DNA from: Rostrohypoxylon terebratum
Taxonomy: Eukaryota > Ascomycota > Sordariomycetes > Xylariales > Hypoxylaceae
Direction of reading: 5' to 3'
DNA: 64,000 nucleotides
Assembly: GCA_022497145.1 (NCBI GenBank)
Contig: MU385855.1
Location: 620,001 to 684,000, forward strand
The position numbers were made by a program, and so were the translations under genes. Of the stretch, positions 22,829 through 36,013 are shown one piece after another. The notes beneath the pieces were generated by a model. The model had not been told where the DNA came from, searched no databases, and saw only the letters and a program-made list of their open reading frames with translations. Each line of letters opens with the position of its first letter. The first letter of the stretch is position 1.

Positions 22829-23871
22829 GAACCAGAGAATATTTTGAGTATTTACATTGATGATTTACGTTTTAAACAGAATGCTAAAGTAGAATTATAT
22901 TCCCAACGAGGACATAGAAGGTTTACCTGTTGTCATATAATCAGTAACTCCGCCACTCCACCCCTATTGAGGCGTTACGTTGGACGGTGGCGACTGACAA
23001 ACGCTAAATAGCATCATCGAGACGATGGAATCGATAGGAAAATTACTAATCAGAATTGCGTGCTCTGGGGTAGAGGGTCTAGACTTTAGACTTGATCCCG
23101 ATTATATTCCGACATTATTTCTAAGCGTGGGGAAATATAGTCCCAGGCTCCTTGACTAAGATTAGTAGCATCACTAGGCCATCAAATGCATATAACAAGA
23201 ATTGACCACATAAATATGAAGATTCTCAGCAAGTCTAACGATATGTCAATTAATCTAAGTTATGAACAAGTAATTATGGGGGCAAGTGATTTACCTAGAC
23301 AATACCAAGGAGAATACTCGGCAATAGAGATCCATCAGATAATTGAATCACTCTGTCTCTTTCACCTTGATCAGTATTATATCTGTTTTATTAAAGCTTT
23401 TGATGTTAATGCTCATGACATAGCAATGCTTGCCCAGGCGCCCATCAAAGGGAGAGGGAACTAAGCCTTAAGGATCTAAGATTCAGTTCAGGGGGAAATG
23501 CCTCAAAGCTCAAAACTGGGCATATAAGGAACTTTGAAATATTCTAACTGAGGTCAGTTTAAGAAACTATCCGACGAAAATTTGGGTGGTAAAATCAATT
23601 TTATAGGTACGTAGATGGCTTGTGGCACAGTGGCAGTGGTGTAACATACTGCTGTATATCCTGCGTATTCCGGCGGAAAGCAGCGTGCCCGATCCGCACT
23701 GTTTACACTGTGTTCTAAATCATGCCGTCACATCACCAACGAAGCCCCACAATTCCCGCGCCGGAAAAAGTCCATAAAGGCATCGGCGGAACTCACGCCA
23801 TCGATCCAAGAGTCATCCCTTCCCCAACCCACCCTCTGCCTCCTTATCACCTCAACCCACAGGGTCTCAAA
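22829..23871. promoter_or_regulatory. Divergent intergenic region oxygenase / CAF16
   Basis: About 1 kb. An open frame at 23186-23464 (92 codons) lies in AT-rich sequence and has no family features. If CAF16 started at the upstream in-frame ATG (23722), 50 extra residues would be coded here. Confidence 0.4.
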
Positions 23872-23980
23872 ATGGCGCCACCAGAGATCACGGTCAAGGA
23901 CCTGACGTACACGTTCCCGGACTACCGCACGGGCATCAACGGGATATCGCTTCACGTGCCGCCGCGCAGCCGCACGCTGC

Positions 23981-24011
<31 letters not shown>

Positions 24012-24735
24012 GCTGCTGCGGCTGCTGGCGGGCAAGCGGCTGGCGCCGGGGAACAGCATCAGCGTGTCGGGCGTGGACCCCTTCAAGGAGGGGCTCGAGG
24101 GCGTCACCTACCTCGGCCTCGAGTGGGTGCTCAACCCCATCGTGCGCACCGACATCGGCGTCGCCGAGCTCCTGCGCTCCGTCGGCGGCGACGCCTACCC
24201 CGACCGCCGCGACGAGCTGCTCGCCGTGCTCGACATCGACGTCGCGTGGCGCATGCACGCGGTCAGTGACGGCGAGCGCAGACGCGTGCAGCTTGCCATG
24301 GGGCTCGTGAGGCCCTGGACTGTCCTGTTGCTGGATGAGATCACGGTAGACTTGGATGTGCTGAGTCGTGCCGAGTTCTTGGGGTGGCTGAAACACGAGA
24401 CGGAGATTAGGGAGTGCACGATCGTGTACGCGACGCATATCCTGGATAATTTGGCTGGGTGGCCTACCCATCTTGTGCATATGCACCTAGGCACGGTGAG
24501 GGAGTGGGGACCTACGGAACAGTTCCTGGGCCAGACGACGGGCCAGAGTACGGGAAATAGTCGGTTGGGAGAGCTGGTGCTGGGGTGGTTGAAGACGGAC
24601 TTGAAGGATCGGGGGCCTAGGAATCAGCAGAAGATGGGGACGGAGGGGCTGACATACTCTCAAGGTGGTCTTGGGGGTTACGGGCTTGAGAGCAGCGAGT
24701 CGAAACAGAAGATCGGATTTGGTGGAAGTTCTTAG
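23872..24735 (+). CDS. caf16: CAF16-like soluble ABC ATPase
   Basis: A single-exon gene of 287 aa from ATG 23872. CAF16 proteins are ABC ATPases without membrane domains; the yeast member interacts with the CCR4-NOT transcription complex. The ATPase parts are all present: Walker A GANGAGKTT (residues 39-47), signature VSDGERRRVQ (131-140), Walker B VLLLDE (151-156) and the switch histidine H189 in VYATHIL. The N-terminus MAPPEITVKDLTYTFPDYRT is the usual family start. An in-frame ATG at 23722 would add 50 Pro/His-rich residues and is less likely. The C-terminal tail after about residue 220 is Gly/Ser-rich. The first half is strongly GC-rich (GC3 nearly saturated) and the second half is not. 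It converges with Mis6. Confidence 0.92.
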
Positions 24736-25086
24736 GACTGGATTGCATGACACATGTGGTTGAAGGTTATTTATGCACTTAACTTGCATGGCATGGCGCC
24801 CTTTCAACATTCAGAGCAGGGCGGTGGTATATGGGCATTCATAGCGGGGAAAGGGGCGTTTTGGTACGAAACGGGAGAAATGAACTAGCATCGAAGGTGG
24901 AAGAGCTGAAACTACTCATTCTAAGAAGATACCCTTTCAACAGGATAGACCTAGAGCATCTCTAAGGAAGATACGGAGTTTACTAAAGCATTAGATTCAC
25001 ACGACCATGCTTGACTTGCTCATTGAATCTGCGTTGTGCTAAAAGACCTATAGTGTTCAGACTTCTAGAAATCATAAACTCGATTC
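24736..25086. other. Convergent 3' intergenic region
   Basis: 350 bp between the CAF16 and Mis6 stop codons. Expected to hold both terminators. No gene seen. Confidence 0.5.
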
Positions 25087-27593
25087 CTATTTTGCTCCTG
25101 CCATCATAGACCTTCTTTTCATGACATTTGTCATAGTGTTGTACATCAGCTCTCCTACGCCGGCCATTCCCCGTCGCTCCAGATGACTTAGCACACCGAG
25201 ACGATAATCATCCCAGCCCACTCTTAAGCCGCCCTTATTAGCTAGAGCACCAAGGCTAACGCGTGTGACGGGTCCGGCATGTCTAGTGCTGAGCTCCCCA
25301 TCATTCTGCCGTAGTTCTTCGTCCTCTAGATCGCGGAAGTGTGATATTGCCACGAGGCATAGGACTGGCGAATACGAAAGCGAAAATAGTGCCGGAAGGG
25401 CACTGCCCATGTTAAGGTTGTTGACGTAAGATGCGAGATCCTCGGTAAGTGATCTAGATACTAAGCAACCGTGGGCATTGACATCGGTGTTGTTGAATGC
25501 GCGCGACCTCCATATGCAATTACAGATGTCCATAAGAAATCCGTTGAACTCGTTGATATATTCCGAGGTATACGCAGAACGTGATGTGGCCATGGCTTTT
25601 TGAAATCCTGCCTTATACTTCGACAGTATCGAACAAAGACGAGCTAAAGTGCTTGGGGCGAAACTGAAGTGAAGGATGTACACCAACGGGGAAGGTGGTA
25701 TCATGATCCGAGTATGAATTAATAACTTCGGATCGGAAGCTAGAACAGATGTCTGCTCGTAAAAATCTAAGATCTTTGAATGTGTAGAGGCAGTAGGGGA
25801 TGTCTGAACAAGAGTGAGACACAGATCATTGACATGAGTTACTAAACCGGCGATGGCATCTGGCGCCTGGCTGGATTTCTGCTCAAGCGATGCTAAATGG
25901 ATAGTCCAATGTCTGAGTATAGCTGTATAAAATTCAAGTAACTCAAGTTGGGAGCCCGTAGTATTGTCAAGGATCCTGACCTCAAGGGGTTGTAGAATAC
26001 TCGTGGACAGTTCTGGGATGTATTAGTCTCTGTAATTCACGACTAGGTTTGAATTTCTAACCTGAAAAACCAAGTACCGGCAAAAACGATAAAATTGAAA
26101 ATACTAGATCTCGTCCATCGTGGCCGTTCCATATCTTGAGATACTCGCTAAAGAAAGCCAAAAATATCGGCGGGAAGGTCTAGGGTGATTGTTAGATCGT
26201 AAGCCCAATCGCATTTACACGAAGACATACCTTAGTACTAGAAGCGTAAGTTTTCAGCATTTCTAGGCAATCGGTAGGGTCTACACCACCCTCTCCACTC
26301 ATAATATCTTGTCCATACGAAGCTAGCCAACTACTTGCGCGTTGGTGAGCTTCGTTCTGTGGTTTTAACATCAGAAGCTTTTGGAGTAAGGGGTCTCCGA
26401 GGACTGCTATGAGCTGGTTCGGCAGCTCTATACGTTCTAAATTGTTAACAAAACCGTCTACATTCTCGATCTCCTCAAGCGTGACAGATTTCTTAGTTCT
26501 AGTTAGCTTGAGTTTAATACACAAAATAGTTAGATAGAGTTTACCTCAGTAGCGTTGGAAGTATGCACTTCAGGGAGTCGGGTAGAGCCCTTTCCATGTG
26601 TCCTATGTCGGGCTACCCTGAATGCGTCCAATGGCCGTTCTGATCTGCTTGCTGTTCGCGCTGCATGAGCCTGCTGAATTTCATCTAACCTTTCGCGCCA
26701 CTGAGGATCCGGATGCTGTAAAAAAAGATGAGTGAGTAGGTAATCAAAAAGCACAACCGAGGATATACCTTAAAAGCAGATGCCTTGGCGCGAGTGGCTT
26801 CTCCCACAATGATCTCAGGATAATAATCTTTGTACACCCGAAGTAGTCCAGTCACCGCTGGATCATTCCCCGTTTGCCTAGATAAGGATAGACTAGAACA
26901 AGGTAAGCAATGTTCAGATAAACCTCAAATCGAATTACCTACAGGCTCTGAATTCGGTAAGGCCGCACATGTCTACGTCGGGTGATGAGAGCTAGCAAAT
27001 GGCATAATTGCTTTCTGTCATCGTTAGCAGGTTGAGTAGTAGAAGGGTATACAGATTGACAAACCTAATTGCAGCGGTGTCAAGTAGATTGAATAAAACA
27101 GAGTAGGCTCGAGAGAGGATAGCTTGATTATCGATGACGTGGTAAATCAAGACCAGCCATTTTAAGAGTGCCCCCTGAATGGCAAGAGATGGCTTTAGTT
27201 TGCCATGGCCGAGACAGCCAATTACTTTAACAACGAAGTCCGCATTCACAGGAGCAGCAGGATATAGATTTCTCAAGATATTTCCAAGGCTGGCCTGATC
27301 AAGGAAGTTTGGAGTTGTGACGAGCTCTATGAGCTGACTCAAGTCCTCTGGAAGAAGGCCTTGCTCATATGACAGCGAGGCTAGTTTTTCCACAGTTGGT
27401 TTCACATTACTTCCGCGTTGTTTCGCCGTTAATTTGGACGCTTCAGGAATTAGCTGGTTATCTCTCATTACGGTGGCCATTGCCTTGATCAATGATCGGT
27501 GGTCAGTGAAAGCTTACCCTCAACCACATCTGAGAGCGCATCTCGGAGTTCTTGCGTCTCCTGAAAGCCGTCGTTGTCTTGATACCCCGACAT
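25087..27593 (-). CDS. mis6: Inner kinetochore protein Mis6/CENP-I
   Basis: Eight exons on the minus strand (27593..27518, 27440..27065, 27014..26943, 26892..26769, 26715..26545, 26491..26231, 26179..26062, 26012..25087) encode 707 aa. Mis6/CENP-I is part of the constitutive centromere-associated network and supports CENP-A chromatin. Family stretches are ASKLTAKQRGSNVKPTVEKL, LIELVTTPNFLDQASLGNIL, LLKWLVLIYHVID, the hallmark LCHLLALITRRRHVRPYRIQ, and NDPAVTGLLRVYKDYYPEII. Introns are 77, 50, 50, 53, 53, 51 and 49 bp, most with CTAAC/CTAAT branch sites. The first exon join (VVE|ASKLTAKQR) needs the acceptor GAAG at 27441; nearer AGs break the frame. Exon 3 ends before GTAGGT, since the next GT lies behind an in-frame TAG. 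Exon phases all agree, so the model is well constrained. Confidence 0.9.
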
Positions 27594-30500
27594 GATAGGT
27601 AATTCAAGTGCGTACTGAAATTGATCAGCAGCTGACGTAACGTATCTATCGGGATAAGGCGAAACGAGTATCCCGGATCCCTTGTTCTGTATACTCAGCC
27701 TTACGTCGGTTGATACACAGTCTATAGTACTGATGAACTTGACGCGTTGTGAAGAAGGCTTAGACGTGTTGGAGAAGCGAAATGATTGGATGAAACAATG
27801 GGGAAGTAAAAAAAGATGTGGGTTATTACGGAACGTCCGAGGTTGAAGCGACCCATAAAAATGAATAAAAATGACGCTAAACTGCCTTAAGATCCCGGAG
27901 TTAGGGCTGCTAGGATCCAATCAGCCCAATCCAGGTCCTTAAAAGTTACAGCGAATCTTTACATGGATAGTACCACTATTAATACCTATTATAGTAACTA
28001 TAATATTAATAGCGCCGATCCTAGAGTTCCAAGGTTGTAAAAAGACGCGTCGCGTCCAACAACGTAACTACCGTATACTATACCTAGTATGGAGGTATTG
28101 TTCTTACATAGTATTATTATTATCATTATTACTTCATCATTATACGCTATGTTACGAAATTTTCTGAATCGGGATCCTTCGTCAGCTGTGATTGGTCAAC
28201 CCATCGCACCGTTTTGGAGCTCTTACGGTTCTTGCATGCAACTGCATAACCTCCTAACCTCCACCTGTGCCCCCCGAAAGCAGTGTTTGTAGGTACGTAG
28301 GACCTAGGTAAGGATAGTCAATTACCTCGACATGACACGGAAACAAACAGCGAGAACGGGGCCTTTCTTCTTCAGCAAATGACTTAGCGTGGTAAATCTT
28401 ATGAACTTTGAAAGCCTGTGGTACGAAGTAAGCTTCAACGACTTTGCTATTCTTACGATAAGTGGAGATATAGGAGTCGTCAACATCACTTGGCAAAGTG
28501 CCTCGGACTTACATACTAGGATTGTGCGATCAAGTGACAAGCCGCATTGCGCGCTCCGGATTACAAGCGACGCACATATCATTGCTTCCTGTGCTACCTC
28601 TATTGGTTACCGATGACATGTCGGGTTATGTTGATGGTATCCACGGATGTATAATGTAGATGAGCACATACCGAGTGCCTAGGTCCTACTTACCTACCTA
28701 GAATCCTAGATAGGGTTAATATCCGAGGGCGTCGAGAATTATTGAATCTGATCCGTTCAGGTCTTAAACTTCGTCGAGCTGATACCGTATTCTATAGTAC
28801 AAGACACAGCCTTGAACGAACGTGCCGATCCTTTGTGATATCATTGTTGTCTGTTGGCAAGTTCAGACGGGAACCCAAATTGGTGATGTGGTTCGAAGAA
28901 TAACACACCACATACGTAGTACCTAGTGGTGGGTCCCGTGCATAACGAATAGGGATAATTCCGGGCTGTTGAGATACCAACTGCAGCAAGATTTGCTTTT
29001 TTTTCGAAGGAGCCTCAAGAACCTTGGGCTCGGAGCGGAGTTAGCAAGGGGAGCAAGGGCAGCAGGGGCAGCTAAAATACTGTACCTAGCTGGAGGAGCT
29101 GGAGGTGGAGTGGCTAACTGTGTAACGTAAGCGCTTATACGATATCGGGCAAAGTGTGTAAAGAAGTATCCGGTTCGAATTTCGCCGTTGAGGATTATAT
29201 TATTATATCATAGATGATGGATCACTTACATGGCATAGCCTATGCCGCTTCAATGCTGAGCTGCTTGTTTGCCGAAATCGCATCGGTCACACGTAGGCAA
29301 ATGCCTCCGGGCTTGTACATACTTACATAGGACCTACATACATAGGTAGGTACCTAAGTACCTGGTACGTAGTTGTTAAATCGTTAAATCGGACTGAGAC
29401 TCAAGCATTTGAACAATGTTGAGTGAAATTGGAACCTTGAAGAGTCCGGTCTCACGGTACACGAATTCTAGAAACAGTTGTACCATAGTAAGTATAGGTT
29501 TCACGAAAGACGCCAGAAGGAACAACTCGAACTTGCCAAGGTATGACAAGGTATGCCAAGCACTATTATTGGCTCCTCGTAACTGCCACCTAATCTTTTC
29601 GGCTTTCAAAAGCAACATTTAATGGAAAGACGGGACCGAGAACATGGTATAGAGATTGAAAGTATTCGATGTATTCCAAGCCGAATATGCAAGCGAAGGC
29701 CACTGGGCGAGAAGTAACATAAGTGAAAGATAACCACATGCAGACTAGCAGACTAGGTAATGAGGAAATGGAAGATTGGCGGGCCTGCGGGCTCAAGGCT
29801 TCCCTCCCGCGGTTAGAATGTCAAAGTGGAGAGGGCAATCGTTACTCCATCGTTACTTACGTCCATTGGATCTCTATCAAATCTATCCAATCTTTGTCAA
29901 CCTTGGGAAGTTTCACAGGGTCACAGGAGCCGCGGTAGATAATCACTGGTGAATCAATACACACCTACATCATAAGACGGTAGTTTTAAGAACCTGAGAC
30001 GGCAACTCCGTAGATACATGCGTCCATACATGCGTCCGTACATGCGCCCATACATGACCATAAATGCGACGTCGTGTATGTACTGTTCTTTAGAAGTGAA
30101 AATTACAAGTTTCAGGTAGAGCAGATGAAAAAGGAGTTGGGCTTGCCATGAACTGAGCAAGCTGGCTGGGCGAATTGGGGCTTTCACATTGCTCGAGAAA
30201 GGTAGAATGTATAGATAGGTACCTACCAGGCAGCCAGGTAGGTATGATCGATGTAGCACCAAAGCGTGAGGTCTTCGGGAAAATGCGACGTCCAGGTATC
30301 ATAATGTAGGTCCTGGAGTAGGTGCGTATTTTGTACATTAGTGTACTCCAGGGCTGCTGCCCAGTGCCAGTGGAGTGGTGTCCAGGTGCATTAGCGGGAT
30401 CAATTCTCCAGATTGACCACGGCCTGACACTTAGTGTATGATGTATTGTACCTACATACCTGAGTAGTGTACCTACCTCAACCATGGAACCTTGCAAGCT

Positions 30501-33021
30501 AGCGGACTTACCCGTCGCGGTAATAAAAAGTAAACAGTAAAGGGACTAGTGTAATTCTCCTTGGCAGGTACTGATTGCACATGGCATGGTAGGCATTGTA
30601 ATTTTGAACCTTGCAAACCATAAACCACCCATGGAAGAACCCTAAAGCGCAGAAGGGGCGGAACTGCCTCCGGCTGTTCCCCTCATGTGCTTGAGCCTCG
30701 GGCAGGTTCGACTATACAAAAATTTGTGGTAGCTACTGTAGTTGTGGCAGTTATTATGGCCCTGCTATTGTGGTAGGCTTGCTAGTCATGTCGGTTGTTC
30801 CTACGACCTACGAGGAACATCCAATTTGAGCGTTTGAACCGAAGGCTTATTATAAATCTTCAGCAACATTGACTTTTGCGTAACCCTGGCAAAACTCCAA
30901 CGCTCATCATTTTCCTTCAACTCGTTACATTGCATTGTGTGCCACCAACGAACATCTTTTTCCATCGATTAGACCGCCTTGTAGGCAGAATACGCCGAAA
31001 TTCCAATCATTTGCCATGACCGGGGTCACGTTTACAACATGGATGCAAGCACTTAAGTCTTAGGACCTAGGACCCTAGGTAGACGTAATATTCGGCGAGC
31101 TGATGGTCTCGAGGATATCGTCAAAGTGTTACGCACATGTGCCCAGTTGTACAACCTGATGACTTGACAACTTCAAAAGGACCGCCGTGATTCTACATAT
31201 TCTACAGATTCTACAGCAAAGAGGATCCAAACCGTTCAGTACTGAGTAAATACCTGGGTCCTGGGCGACCACGGTACATAAAAGGTACTTGGGTCCAGTA
31301 TCCAGTATCTGCCCTACGCTACTGTAATACTGTAGTGTATATTATACCCTGCTCTGCCCTGCACGTTAACGTTAACGTACCTAGGTATACAAGGGGGTAT
31401 TACCCAATACCACCCCCCACACATCATAATCGGCTTGCTGCGAGTAGCTCTATGGGCGTCACTGAATTTTCCTAGTCTACCGGGCGTGGGAAGATGAGGG
31501 TACAGTAGCCCTGGAGGTCTACGGTACCTGGGTATACATCTAGTATGTATGGATACAGCACAGCCATAAATGGTACTGGAGGTACATCCTAGCTACCTAC
31601 GCATCCATGAATGCGCATGCGAAGGTCAAAGCTCTACTATTGGACTCTAGATGCTTATAAACCTGAGCGACATATGTCGTGCTAGTACTCTGGGGCTGGT
31701 TCTTGAAGACCTCTATCCATTATAGTACTGGCTACACTCGGCCATGCTCCTTGCGTAACCATTCGCAAACGGGGGGAAAGAGATTTGATTCAACGATCAT
31801 ATTACTATCTACTTAAGTCTTTGGTATTTACCATTATTAAATAAAAGCTGGTAGGTGTGTTCGGGGGTCAGTAAGCGTCTCTTTTCACTTACACCATTTC
31901 ATATCTCTGCTGTTGCATCTGTCTGACACTGATACACTGATACTGCCGCTGCTGATACCTCTACAGCACTGATTTAGACGTACGACGTACAACAACTCAA
32001 CCCTGTACGATCTGTCCAAGACCAGGAAGAAGATAGCACCTATACATCCATACGTTGTCAGTTTTCTTCACTCTTTTTTCTTCCCAATCTAGAGCGGAGT
32101 CTGGTGGAACTCGAAGACTTCACCGCCGGTCGCTCTCTATCCGGACATCGGCTTTTCGTTCCATTTATTGGCCCCGAGCAGGTAATTTATAAGGCTTTGC
32201 TGGTGGCGCCTGTACAGGTATGTCATGTATGTTAAGAACCGCATGGCAAATAATGGAGCTCTACTTTCCCGTGGCGGAAGCTGCTTACCTATCGCATGAT
32301 CTTGCAGGGGCTCACCGTCATTGTTTTCTAACCCTAATCACCGTATCCATACTAAAAAAGACTTAGATATTATCATTTTTTGCATACATTTCCGGGCACT
32401 ATTCGATTTATTATCCCCGGCCCCCGGTCCGTCCCTAATCTCTAGCTGAAAGTTCCCAACTTAACCCCGGCGCATCACAAGCAGCGCCACATTCCTTCTA
32501 CTTCTTACATCGGGTCAGTGTGGAACGTTTCATCCCGCCACAAAGCCTCAAAGCTCTTTTCTAGAACTTAGTATATGAATCTTCTGGCGACTTGCTTGAT
32601 GATGCTTATGACATAAGCAATTTACATTCGGTGAGACTGGTGAGTAATTTTGGAGCGACGTGCTGACAACGTGGAGCGGATACCCTTTCCCAAAGTGGCT
32701 TTGACCTTCTGACCCGTGCTAATATATAGTCTTAGGAATACCCAAACATTCATGGGGGGCGAAGTGTATAGTCGATTTCTGGTAGCTCTAAGAAATGCTT
32801 CCTGGCAAATCCACCACTACGTTCGGACACCGAGGAGGCTCACGTCGGTCTCAGGTGACTCTCATAAGAGATCACCAGGTCAGTAGCCACGCCCATGGTT
32901 CATGTTAAGAGATGGGCTGCTTCTAAAAGATGATATAGCCATTATCGTCGTCTCCGCTCGCTTTTGGCAATCGTCTCAAACTCATCTCGAGAGTATACCA
33001 CTGACTCAAAATGATATATAG
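27594..33021. other. 5.4-kb gene-poor region
   Basis: Contains the Mis6 promoter and then no supported gene up to the GH3-GNAT relic. CCTAGG-type palindromic motifs recur (28290-28312, 28677-28700, 29324-29365, 31058-31082), along with short tandem repeats. The frames present are short, overlap on both strands and are rich in the repeat motifs. From 30500 to 32920 there is no frame of 60 codons. No tRNA or transposon protein was recognised. Confidence 0.5.
30014..30060. repeat. 12-bp tandem repeat, about 4 units
   Basis: Unit ATACATGCGTCC at 30014 and 30026, then GTACATGCGCCC at 30038 and a partial ATACATGACCA at 30050. It lies in a gene-poor stretch. Confidence 0.85.
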
Positions 33022-34655
33022 GCTTGCATCCCTCTTACCAGGATACTCGGCGATGGCGACATTGTCGTTCTTCTCACACCAGTTGTTGCACCTGCTCAAC
33101 CAGATGTTAGCAGCGGTAGCGACCCATTCGAGCCGTTTGGCCGAGCCCTGGCTGCGAGACATCCGTGGATTCGACATGTTCCTTACACATCTCGGAGCGG
33201 GATGACAGGTACGCATGCTGGTTTCATCAAGCGAGCTAAAGCTGCTGTCTTTGTTATCTCCGGGCCACCGAGTGCCGGCCAATCCTCTCAAGTCGAGATA
33301 GGTTTGATGGCACGGATGGTAGGAGAGCAACGACCCCAAATTATCGTGGCTTGTCAGAATGTGCACGACCTTGGTCTCATAGAAACAAACTTCCCTACGA
33401 TTGTCCAACTACAAGGGTATACACCGTCCGACTTGCAAACTGCGGCTGCTGTTCTTTTTGGTGAGGTTACAGCTACATCAACAGGTACTACCGGGCTAGA
33501 CGTTCAATCGCTGATGATAGAGCCAAAATTCTGGCCTCCGGAAAATTGGGACGGCCTCAATGTAGCTCCCGTGCATGAAATTTGGAATCAGTGTCTACCG
33601 GATCAATTTCACCTAGAGAAATTTACGCTACAGTCATTGCTCCAGCGGGATGGCTACGCCATGCATTTCGTTGTGCGACTACCCGAAAATCGTGAGGTTG
33701 TCGGATTTTGTGCGACTTATACTACGTTTGTGGATAGGGAAGGCGAGCGGTTAATTGGGTCACTAGCGATGATCATCGTTAAGCCGGCGTATCGACGGCG
33801 GGGAATCGGACTTAGTCTGTACGAACACGCACTGAAGCAACTTAAAAGGATACGTGGAGTAGACCGGATTCAATTGGGCTCTACATTCCCCCGCCTGTTG
33901 AGCGGAATACCAGCGGCATCAGCGTCCGAGGGCTGGTTTCGAAGGCGGGGCTGGCAAATGGACGGCCAGGCTCCAGGTCGTGGTCAAGATATATGCGATT
34001 GGATTTTGAAGATCGATGATTGGCCTAGCGGCGGCCTCTCGGCAGCTTCCGCTGGACTATCTTTCCGGCAAGGCGCATTCGACGATTTTAGTTTGATCGC
34101 GGATTTTATAGAAAAGGAGTCCGCTCGCAAAGATCATACCGGCTGGTATGACCAGTACATGAATCTGGCGAACGATGGTCGCATAAGCGATATTATTCTA
34201 GGGTTGGAACAATCACAGATTGTCGCTTCTGCGTTGATATACACACCAAATGAGGCCAGTTCATTGGCACAAGACCTTCCTTGGGCGCGAACGATTGGAT
34301 CTGACGTGGGGGGTGTGGCGTGCATTTGCATTGCAGGTCAGTGATAGTTTGAGTCGCCAGGATTCTTTGGAGGTCTTGAACTAACTTGAAGTTAAGACGG
34401 TAATCCCGCCATGACAACTAGTAAGGATACTGTTATGATCAGGTTACTCGACACTTGTGTTACCATACTCAAAGAACAAGGAATGAGACGAGTGTTCCTC
34501 GATGCGGCGAAGGGCGGCTACGAAGGGTTCCAGTCCATGGGTACGGTCCAATCTGTGAATGTTCTAACTACGGTCATTCATGATACTAACATCGCGTCCT
34601 CATAGGGTTTCAAAAATGGGCGATATATAAAGATCTATGGCAACCGATGATCTAA
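33022..34655 (+). pseudogene. 5'-truncated GH3-GNAT fusion (NAG3-like) relic
   Basis: The open frame runs 33022..34336 and continues through two good introns into 34397..34540 and 34606..34655 (stop TAA). The first part is the end of a GH3 (NagZ-type beta-N-acetylglucosaminidase) C-terminal domain: GDIVVLLTPVVAPAQP, PFEPFGRALAARHPWIRHVP, AAVFVISGPPSAG, TAAAVLFGEVTATSTG. A GNAT acetyltransferase region follows: EVVGFCATYTTF, MIIVKPAYRRRGIGLSLYEH (acetyl-CoA loop RRRGIG), and a second GNAT-like half ending EQGMRRVFLDAAKGGYEGFQ then SMGFQKWAIYKD. Such fusions occur in fungal GlcNAc catabolism. The GH3 catalytic N-terminal domain (roughly 350 residues) is missing. Upstream in frame is a TAG at 33019-33021 and then no GH3-like sequence. 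ATG 33202 could initiate a GNAT-only protein, so expression is possible. The first intron uses donor GTCAGT. Confidence 0.75.
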
Positions 34656-35970
34656 GACGATCTAATTGATTTCCCCCAGACCGCCGGTCGTGCGCTACGA
34701 CGGAATTATACCTATTTACTATAATATGCACTGCAGGTCTCGCCAGCCACATCTCATCTCATCTCATCTCAGTCGCGCTATATAAGGCTGTTTCAACTAA
34801 TTTTTAAGTGGAACATTACCTCGTCTATTCCAGAATAGGGGTCTTTGAAATCGAGGCAGAATGAGAGCAAGGAGATATCCCGTTATCGTGAATTACTGAG
34901 CCAAATCCTGCTTTTACTAAGGGAAACCTGAACAGGAAGCTTGCCAATTCAGTCCAGAGATGCATTACTCAGAATTACAGGGCCCCCAGTTGTTCGGATG
35001 AGACTTGACATCGGGACGGATATAGTCTTGGAAAGCTTGGGATGGGTTGCACGAAGTTGACGTTAGATCAACCACGAGAAGCTACGTCTAAGGTCGGCTT
35101 ATTTGGATAAGCAGCACGGTGCCTGTCGAGCAATATCGTCTGACAACACGACACGACACAACACAACACAACACCACAACTAGCCAATTCAATCAACTGA
35201 TAAATACGCTTATGACAGAGAATTCGGCAATCCGACTCTTGATTGATGGCTTCCCTTAGCAACACCCCTCATTGGGTTTGAGCTGATGTTGAGTAACGAA
35301 ATGAGTATCCCAGAGTATCAGTCCTCAAGAGGTTTGACATGGGAGTCGAAGTTCTCTGCCGTCTGCTAATATCCGAGCTCGCATCTTGATTATGGTCTCT
35401 TCAGTCGAAACATCCGAGTCCCTAGGACCTAGGTACTCATGCATTCATGCAGAATCAGACATGTTCACACTCAACGACCACTTGAAATCCATCACCGTGC
35501 ATTGTAATCATGGGGTTTAATGACCCCCTCAGACTCCGAATGAGAAAGCTGAAATGTAGTCTCTAACCATCCTAGGTCGCGATAATCGAATCTAAAGCGG
35601 CTGAAGCGGACATTCCAAAGTTCTATAACTGACCGTGGGACAATGTGTTCTTTTGGTATCCTTTTGGTGTCCTCGATGATACCTTGGAAACGAGCGGGGA
35701 TCTGTGGGGGCGGAATCCTTCACAATAGCTGCCCAACTGCACGGAGATTGGCCCAGCGACAACTTCAAAGATGCAGAAGATCTGAGAGAGTGAATGATTA
35801 TGATTCACTGGCATATGTGGGAGGTATAATATTGATTTGAGAAGGGGGGGGGGGCCAAGATGCGGGGGTCATAAGCGAGTAAGATGAAATTCAGAATACA
35901 ACTCATGAAGAGCTAGTGCCTTTCAGATGCTTCCTGGTAGCATTCCAAGGCCTATTATTCCCAAGGAGAT

Positions 35971-36013
35971 TATTACCATTACCATTACCATTGCCATTAT
36001 CATTACCATTACA
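35971..36013. repeat. CATTAC microsatellite
   Basis: Imperfect tandem copies of CATTAC/CATTGC over about 43 bp. No gene context. Confidence 0.85.

Noticed and set aside
23186..23464. 92-codon plus-strand ORF upstream of CAF16
   Set aside because: AT-rich sequence, no recognisable motif, and no splice partner found.
23722..23871. Upstream start for CAF16 adding 50 residues
   Set aside because: The extra part is Pro/His-rich, and the usual family start MAPPEITVKDLTY lies at 23872; not excluded outright.
32923..33408. 161-codon minus-strand ORF
   Set aside because: Lies antisense to the clearly GH3-like frame on the plus strand and has no family features.
35971..36013. Short tandem repeats as a CRISPR array
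   Set aside because: The repeats are microsatellite-like with no unique spacers, and the organism is a eukaryote.
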